Source: JAJKIV01 sp036509075 (GTDB taxonomy: Bacteria > Gemmatimonadota > Gemmatimonadetes > Gemmatimonadales > Gemmatimonadaceae). From it: a stretch of 9,384 bases of DNA. Both the position numbers and the translations under genes were made by a program. The stretch lies in NCBI GenBank assembly GCA_036509075.1, contig DATCGG010000551.1:1-9384 (forward strand). The letters are read 5' to 3'. The notes beneath the pieces were generated by a model. The model did not search any database and was not told where the DNA came from. It worked only from the letters and a program-made list of their open reading frames with translations. Shown here in pieces: positions 6,030 through 9,384 of this stretch. Each line of letters begins with the position of its first letter. Positions within the stretch are counted from its first letter, which is position 1.

Positions 6030-8783
6030 TTACGAACGTGCTGCCGCTTTCCGCCTGGTTGGGACCTCGAGCGCTTCGGTAACGATGCGCGCCTGCTCCT
6101 CCTGATGCGACGCAACGTACCCTTCCGCCGGGCTCGCACGCTCCGGACGGCCGATATAGCGAATGAGCATCGCGTTCCCCGTGCAGGCTCGCAGCCGCGG
6201 CCACACGTACGTCCAGGCGCCCATGTTCTTCGGCTCCTCCTGCGCCCAGACGACCTCGGTGACATTGCGATAGAGGTCGACGGCGCGTGAGACCTGTTCC
6301 GCTGGCCACGGGTAGAGCTCCTCGACACGTGCGATCGCGACGTTCGCCGGACGCTCCTTGGCGTTGAGATCGTAGAACAGCTTGCCGGTGCAGAACACCA
6401 CGCGCTGCACGTCCTCGCGTCGGTCGCCGATCGTTTGATCGTCGATCACCGACGAGAATCGCCCATTCACGAGGTCATCGAGCCGGGACGCCGCCTGCGG
6501 AAGGCGCAACAGGCTCTTGGGCTGCATGAGTACGAGCGGGCGGCGAGAATCCGACTTCGCCTGACGGCGCAGGATGTGGAAGTACTGCGCCGGCGTGGAC
6601 GGGTACGCGACGGTCAGGTTCCCGTCGGCACAGAGCTGAAGGAAACGCTCGAGCCGTGCACTGGAATGCTCGGGCCCCTGCCCTTCGTACCCGTGTGGCA
6701 GGAGCATGACGACGCCGGAATGCTGCGCCCACTTGGCACGGTCGGCGGCGATGAACTGGTCGATGATCGGCTGCGCGACGTTCACGAAGTCACCGAACTG
6801 CGCCTCCCAGAGCACCAGCGAATCGTCGGCCGCAGTGCTGTACCCGTACTCGAAGCCGAGCACGCCGGTTTCGGACAGCGGGCTGTTGTAGATCTCGAAC
6901 TGTCCTCTTGCGTTAGGCAGGTGCTGCAGCGGGGTGAATGTCTGGCCAGTGTTCGGGTCGTGCAGCACGGAGTGGCGATGCGAGAATGTTCCGCGCTCCG
7001 CATCCTGGCCCGACATCCGAACCGACGTGCCCTCGGCGAGCAATGAGGCGAACGCCAGCGACTCGGCGTGTCCCCAGTCGATGCCGCCCTCCTCGCCCAT
7101 CGCATCGCGCCGGCGCTCGAGTTGTTTCGCGAGCCGCGGATGCGCGTTGAATCCCGTAGGCCAGGCAAGCAGCTGCTCGTTCAGGGCAACGAGCTGCTCG
7201 GCACGGACGGCCGTCTCGACCATTAGCGACGGTGCCGCCTTGCCGTGCTCGATCTCGAACTCCTCCGTCTTTACCTTCTTCGACTCGTCGTAAATCTCCT
7301 CGAGCTGCTGTGCAACATCGCGCTCGGCCGCCTGGACGTCCTCCGTCGTCACAATGCCTTCGCGCACCAATCGTTCACCCCATACCTGTCGCGGCGTGGG
7401 ATGCGCCTTGATCGTCGCGTATAACGTGGGCTGCGTGAACGTCGGCTCGTCGCCCTCGTTATGGCCGTGACGGCGATAGCCAACGAGATCGATGAGGAAA
7501 TCCTTCTTGAACTTCGTCCGATACGCCACGCCCAGCCGCACGGCCGCAATGCACGCTTCCAGATCGTCGGCGTTCACGTGAACGATCGGGATCTCGAACC
7601 CCTTGGCGAGATCGCTCGCGTAGTGCGTGGAGCGCGCGTCGGTGGGGTCGGTAGTGAACCCGACCTGGTTGTTGACGATCAGGTGGAGCGATCCACCCAC
7701 CGTATAGCCGCGGAGCCGGGAGAGGTTCAGCGACTCGGCCACAATGCCTTCGCCGGGGAATGCCGCGTCGCCGTGCACGAGCACCGCGGTGACCGTCGTC
7801 GAGTCGAACTCGCCCGTTAGGCGCTCGCCGAGAGTCACGCGCTGGCGAGCGCGCGCGACGCCCGTGACGACCGGATTCACCACTTCGAGATGGCTCGGAT
7901 TGGGCACGAGCTGCACACCGACCGTTCGGCCGTCGGCGAGCGTCCGCTCGGTCCGGGCACCGAGGTGGTACTTCACGTCACCGGTTTCGCTCTCGGCGGA
8001 GGCCGCGGCGTGTCGGCCGTCGAATTCGCCGAACACGGTACCGTACGGCTTCCCGAGGATGTGCGTGAGGACGTTGATGCGGCCACGATGCGCCATCGCG
8101 ATCACGACTTCGCGCGTGCCGGTGCGGCCGGCGTCCTCGATGAGCACATCGAGCATCGGCACGAGCGCGTCGGTCCCCTCGATCGAGAACCGCTTCATGT
8201 TCACCCACGCGCGTCCGATGAAGCGCTCGAGGCCATCCACCTCGCTCAGGCGGCGCAGGACCGCGCGCTTCTCTTCCGGCGTGAGATAACGCGCGAGCCG
8301 TTCGTGCTCGATCGTCTCACGGAACCACTCGCGCTCCGCTTCCTCGCCCAGGTGTGCGAATTCGAACCCCATCGTGGACGAATAGAGGTCGCGCAGTCGT
8401 TCCGTCACGTCAGCGCCTGTGCCGACATCGAATCCAAGTGCAAGTGCGGGCACGAGCTGGAGGTCCGCGGCGGTGATGCCGTGGAACTCCGGTGTGAGCT
8501 CGGCGGCGCCAGACGGTGGCGATCCGAGAGGATCGAGCTGCACAGCGAGGTGGCCGTACTGACGGATCGCGTCGACGAGCGCCGCGGCGCCAGCAACTTT
8601 GCGAAGGTAGACGGGGTCCGCGGCTACCGTCGTCGCGCTCTTGTCCACACCGCCGAGCTGCTCGGCGAAGCGGAAAAACTGGCGCCAGGACTCGTCGACT
8701 GACGCGGGATCACGACGGTATGCCTCGTACACCTCGGCGATGTAGCCGTCGTTGTAGACGCTCGTAATTGGGGCGCTGGGCAT
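6030..8783 (-). CDS. sucA: 2-oxoglutarate dehydrogenase E1 component
   Basis: At 917 residues this is near the usual SucA length (E. coli about 933). It is the thiamine-diphosphate E1 of the 2-oxoglutarate dehydrogenase complex, decarboxylating 2-oxoglutarate and passing the succinyl group to E2. The N-terminal segment NDGYIAEVYEAYRRDP (11-26) matches the E2/E3-binding leader. Active-site motifs include AHRGRINVL (231-239), VKYHLG (270-275), NPSHLEVVNPV (295-305) and the ThDP-Mg site, with GDAAFPGEG at 338-346 and NNQVGF at 371-376. Later come HRHSVLHD (602-609), FEYGYS (644-649), GQGPEHSSARLERFLQL (701-717) and the C-terminal WAQEEPKNMGAW (846-857). The gene is complete. sucB is not downstream; a secreted deacetylase is, starting one base after the stop. 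The start lacks a Shine-Dalgarno site and lies only 31 bp from the repeat element at 8815-8953, so its promoter may involve that element. Confidence 0.97.
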   Translation of the reverse strand: MPSAPITSVYNDGYIAEVYEAYRRDPASVDESWRQFFRFAEQLGGVDKSATTVAADPVYLRKVAGAAALVDAIRQYGHLAVQLDPLGSPPSGAAELTPEFHGITAADLQLVPALALGFDVGTGADVTERLRDLYSSTMGFEFAHLGEEAEREWFRETIEHERLARYLTPEEKRAVLRRLSEVDGLERFIGRAWVNMKRFSIEGTDALVPMLDVLIEDAGRTGTREVVIAMAHRGRINVLTHILGKPYGTVFGEFDGRHAAASAESETGDVKYHLGARTERTLADGRTVGVQLVPNPSHLEVVNPVVTGVARARQRVTLGERLTGEFDSTTVTAVLVHGDAAFPGEGIVAESLNLSRLRGYTVGGSLHLIVNNQVGFTTDPTDARSTHYASDLAKGFEIPIVHVNADDLEACIAAVRLGVAYRTKFKKDFLIDLVGYRRHGHNEGDEPTFTQPTLYATIKAHPTPRQVWGERLVREGIVTTEDVQAAERDVAQQLEEIYDESKKVKTEEFEIEHGKAAPSLMVETAVRAEQLVALNEQLLAWPTGFNAHPRLAKQLERRRDAMGEEGGIDWGHAESLAFASLLAEGTSVRMSGQDAERGTFSHRHSVLHDPNTGQTFTPLQHLPNARGQFEIYNSPLSETGVLGFEYGYSTAADDSLVLWEAQFGDFVNVAQPIIDQFIAADRAKWAQHSGVVMLLPHGYEGQGPEHSSARLERFLQLCADGNLTVAYPSTPAQYFHILRRQAKSDSRRPLVLMQPKSLLRLPQAASRLDDLVNGRFSSVIDDQTIGDRREDVQRVVFCTGKLFYDLNAKERPANVAIARVEELYPWPAEQVSRAVDLYRNVTEVVWAQEEPKNMGAWTYVWPRLRACTGNAMLIRYIGRPERASPAEGYVASHQEEQARIVTEALEVPTRRKAAARS

Positions 8784-8814
8784 GGTTGAAATCTACGGCG
8801 ATCGACGGCGAGGA

Positions 8815-8953
8815 AAAGCCGGGGACGGCGGACGGGCTACGGGCGACGGCTGAAACGCGAGAACCTCGGGACGCCCCTCTTAGTGAGGTGAGCATCCTGA
8901 GGGTTTTCCGCTGTTAAACCGTCGCCCGTCGTCCGTCCGCCGTCCCCGGCTTT
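8815..8953. repeat. 139-bp near-palindromic intergenic element, copy 2
   Basis: The ends are inverted repeats: 8815-8849 matches the complement of 8919-8953 at 32 of 35 positions, with a perfect outer run of 21 bp beginning AAAGCCGGGG. Inside is an imperfect hairpin (about 8860-8907) with a 5-nt loop at 8880-8884. The arms are built of 7-bp units (CCGTCGC, CCGTCGT, CCGTCCG, CCGTCCC, CGG on the right). The minus strand aligns with positions 9-99, so it is a repeated element. The right end overlaps the stop codon of the histidine kinase gene (8952-8954); the left end is 31 bp before sucA. As RNA it should fold strongly and may terminate or attenuate kinase transcription. MITE-like or REP-like origin is inference. 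Confidence 0.8.
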
Positions 8954-9384
8954 ATCCCAGCTTGCTATACCGAACCGGAATGCAGAGCGTAAATGCGCTC
9001 CCAACGCCCGGCTCCGAGTCCACGTCGATGCGTCCGCCAAGGAGTTGCGCGAGGCGGCTCGAGTTGTAGAGCCCGAGCCCAGTTCCACCGTGTCGCCGGG
9101 TAAGCCCGGCATCGAGCTGAGTGAAGGGATGGAATAGCCGATTCCGATCCATGTCGTCGATGCCAATCCCCGTGTCACGCACCTGGACGCGAACCTCGCC
9201 GTTGCGGCGGTCGACCGTCAGGGAGATGCCGCCCTTGTCGGTGAACTTGACGGCGTTGTTCATGAGGTTCACGAGGATCTGCCGGACCTTCTCCCCGTCG
9301 GTGTAGAGCATCGGGGCGCGTTCCGGCATCGTGAACGCGAGTTCGAGGTCCTTCTGACGCGCCAGCGGCTCGACGATGCTGACG
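8952..9384 (-). CDS. Sensor histidine kinase, C-terminal part (5' end outside window)
   Basis: About 143 residues are visible, open to the window edge. They contain a nearly complete HATPase_c domain: N box QILVNLMNNAVKFTDKG, G1 box DTGIGID, F box LFHPFTQLD and G2 box GGTGLGL, ending IPVRYSKLG. The visible sequence begins VSIVEPLARQKDLELAF, the usual strand after the dimerisation helices. The phospho-accepting histidine and any sensor domain lie beyond position 9384. No receiver domain follows the ATPase, so if it is a hybrid kinase the receiver must be N-terminal. The first Met in the visible part (9329) is internal to the domain and is not the start. The stop codon lies in the repeat element at 8815-8953. 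Partner regulator and signal are unknown. Confidence 0.92.
   Translation of the reverse strand, partial: VSIVEPLARQKDLELAFTMPERAPMLYTDGEKVRQILVNLMNNAVKFTDKGGISLTVDRRNGEVRVQVRDTGIGIDDMDRNRLFHPFTQLDAGLTRRHGGTGLGLYNSSRLAQLLGGRIDVDSEPGVGSAFTLCIPVRYSKLG

Noticed and set aside
267..7822. GTTAGGC/GCCTAAC matches the integron attC core consensus (GTTRRRY/RYYYAAC)
   Set aside because: The sites lie singly inside conserved housekeeping-type genes. They have no partner core within 60-140 bp, no imperfect palindrome between cores and no cassette structure.
1..8953. The repeats as a CRISPR array
   Set aside because: The 7-bp units have no unique spacers of constant length, only two hairpin copies exist 8.8 kb apart, and no cas gene is present.

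Overview
The window is a GC-rich bacterial chromosome segment. The gene set (large exported PIG-L/LmbE deacetylase with C-terminal accessory domains, SLC5-type symporter with a long hydrophilic insertion, SucA, ANTAR regulator), the sparse Shine-Dalgarno sites and the heptameric intergenic repeats together suggest Gemmatimonadota or a similar phylum. That placement is inference; the window holds no rRNA or other phylogenetic marker.

Layout, left to right. Positions 1-99 hold a strong hairpin followed by degenerate 7-bp repeats. They lie downstream of a minus-strand gene for a receiver-ANTAR response regulator (97-720). About 790 bp without a confident gene follow (721-1507). This stretch carries a 14-bp palindrome and promoter-like hexamers near the ANTAR gene, one doubtful 40-codon ORF, and a good sigma70-like promoter at its right end. 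That promoter precedes a plus-strand pair: a 42-residue single-membrane-span protein (1508-1636) and a 555-residue sodium:solute symporter (1646-3313), 9 bp apart. A 7-bp-periodic repeat (3285-3346) runs through the end of the symporter gene and reaches the stop codon of the convergent neighbour. On the minus strand, transcribed right to left, are sucA (8783-6030, 2-oxoglutarate dehydrogenase E1) and a secreted multidomain PIG-L deacetylase (6029-3345), which abut as TAAATG. Upstream of sucA is a 139-bp, almost wholly palindromic element (8815-8953). Beyond it is the C-terminal ATPase domain of a histidine kinase that continues past the window end.

The genes are mostly recognisable families: signalling (ANTAR regulator, histidine kinase), transport (symporter plus putative small partner) and central metabolism (SucA), with the deacetylase coupled to sucA. 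The ANTAR regulator and the histidine kinase are about 8 kb apart, so there is no positional reason to pair them.

The less ordinary content is in the DNA between and across genes. Two copies of one hairpin-plus-heptamer element (about 76% identical over 91 ungapped positions) sit at the ends of two minus-strand genes and supply or abut their stop codons. A related 7-bp-periodic array sits at the convergent junction. The octamer GCCTAACG/CGTTAGGC recurs six times, always inside coding sequence and in several reading frames, often by means of codons that should be rare at this GC content.
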